Part shown: positions 63,440-64,000 of the stretch, piece after piece
Numbering within the stretch: the stretch's first letter is position 1
Layout: every line of letters starts with the position of its first letter
Source of the DNA: Antrihabitans stalagmiti
GTDB taxonomy: Bacteria; Actinomycetota; Actinomycetes; Mycobacteriales; Mycobacteriaceae
NCBI RefSeq assembly: GCF_016482825.1
Contig: NZ_JAEMNV010000008.1
Span: forward strand, 62,001-126,000
DNA length: 64,000 nucleotides
Reading direction: 5' to 3'
Made by a program: the position numbers and the translations under genes
The notes under the pieces: generated by a model
Seen by the model: the letters and a program-made list of their open reading frames with translations, nothing else
What the model was told of the DNA's origin: nothing
The model's database searches: none

Positions 63440-64000
63440 CTACTTGTCCACGGTAACCGGCGAAAGCCGCCACGGACCGTCACCTTCGAGCTCGAGCATC
63501 TGCGTGTGGTGCTGATCGACCGTACTGCGGTGCGCGACGCTCACCAAGATCAGCTCGGGCACCTCTTCACGCACCAGTTTGTAGAGTGCGTACTCGAGTC
63601 CCTCGTCGACGGCCGACGTCGCCTCATCGAGGAAAACCAGCTTCGGCTTGATCAACAGAATGCGCGCAAAAGCGACACGCTGCTGCTCACCCGGAGACAG
63701 GATCTTGGCCCAGTCCTCTTCTTCGTCCAGGCGGTTCGCGATGTGGCCGAGGCTGACCTTGTCGAGAGTCGCGCGCAATACCTCGTCCGAAATGTCTTCC
63801 GGCTTGGCGGGATACGCGATCGTCGTGCGCAGATCACCGAGCGGTAGGTATGGGATCTGCGACAGGAAGAGCGTTTCGACGCTGTCAGGACGCTTGATTG
63901 AGCCGTCGCCGAACGGCCACATCTGGGCCAGTGTGCGCAGGAGAGTGGTCTTTCCACTGCCGGATGCACCCTTGACGACGAGCGCGTCGCCGGCGGTCAG
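63440..64000 (-). CDS. ATPase domain of SbmA/BacA-like ABC transporter (cut by window edge)
   Basis: The C-terminal ~186 residues of an ABC transporter with its start beyond position 64000. Walker A GASGSGKTT at the window edge, Q-loop SQIPYLPLGDLRTTI, signature LSPGEQQRVAFARILL, Walker B LVFLDEATSAVDE and H-loop SVAHRST. The signature and DEATSAVDEGLE are typical of the SbmA/BacA and YddA type with an N-terminal membrane domain; the mycobacterial relative Rv1819c imports cobalamin and peptides. The membrane part cannot be seen here. Confidence 0.88.
   Translation of the reverse strand: MTAGDALVVKGASGSGKTTLLRTLAQMWPFGDGSIKRPDSVETLFLSQIPYLPLGDLRTTIAYPAKPEDISDEVLRATLDKVSLGHIANRLDEEEDWAKILSPGEQQRVAFARILLIKPKLVFLDEATSAVDEGLEYALYKLVREEVPELILVSVAHRSTVDQHHTQMLELEGDGPWRLSPVTVDK

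Noticed and set aside
1-64000. CRISPR arrays, insertion sequences, prophage or integrated elements
   Set aside because: No regularly spaced repeats, transposase, integrase or attachment-site duplications were seen. The HNH/13E12 gene is the only mobile-like gene, and no flanking target duplication was recognised.

Overview
The window is high-GC actinobacterial DNA, most likely from a mycolic-acid-containing member of the Nocardiaceae close to Rhodococcus (inference). The pointers are an EmbC-type arabinosyltransferase, PknH-type receptor kinases, an ANTAR regulator of the PdtaR kind near polA, an F420-dependent LLM oxidoreductase, a 13E12/DUF222 HNH protein, and frequent GTG/TTG starts with ATGA or GTGA overlaps between genes. 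No integrase, transposase, CRISPR array or rRNA was seen. There is one tRNA, a short-arm tRNA-Leu(CAA).

Layout. 1-9.9 kb: 5' end of polA, then a minus-strand operon livK-livH-livM-livG-livF for branched-chain amino-acid uptake. It ends in a receptor Ser/Thr kinase whose extracellular half is a diverged copy of LivK. pdtaR and tRNA-Leu follow. 10-16.8 kb: a frameshifted SRPBCC gene, a PknH-like receptor kinase, and divergent from it a 1029-residue protein joining an FHA domain, a polytopic iron-sulfur membrane module, a [2Fe-2S]-like domain and an FAD/NAD(P) oxidoreductase; its 3' end overlaps a convergent FHA gene. 16.9-24.5 kb: LLM oxidoreductase, catalase, quinone-oxidoreductase-like enzyme, STAS protein, HNH protein, and an MFS exporter facing its TetR regulator. 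24.5-32.2 kb: a molybdenum hydroxylase operon (FAD subunit, fused FeS-Moco subunit, membrane-anchored monooxygenase-like protein) leading into a lipoprotein multicopper oxidase fused to an FG-GAP-like domain.

32.2-46.4 kb: ACT protein, a VIT/vWA membrane protein translationally coupled to a soluble kinase, a YVTN propeller, a YceI/ABM pair divergent from a large LuxR regulator, a two-component system, DUF429, DUF4188 and DinB-like genes, and HxlR. 46.5-56 kb: three proteins of recognisable enzyme families that have lost catalytic residues (a haloalkane dehalogenase-like protein lacking its His, a lipoprotein esterase lacking its Ser, a peroxiredoxin-like protein with no cysteine), an MpaB-type oxygenase with a TetR gene, an esterase, an orphan ATP synthase c-subunit gene, and a TetR/glycosyltransferase pair with a clear palindromic operator. 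56-64 kb: lipoprotein, arabinosyltransferase, diguanylate cyclase, AraC regulator, small secreted protein, and the ATPase end of an SbmA/BacA-like ABC transporter.

A recurring theme is Ser/Thr phosphorylation: three kinases and two FHA proteins, each kinase beside a plausible partner (an amino-acid transporter, a membrane redox chain, a vWA scaffold). No gap between annotated genes exceeds about 250 bp except the pdtaR-SRPBCC gap, which contains the tRNA.
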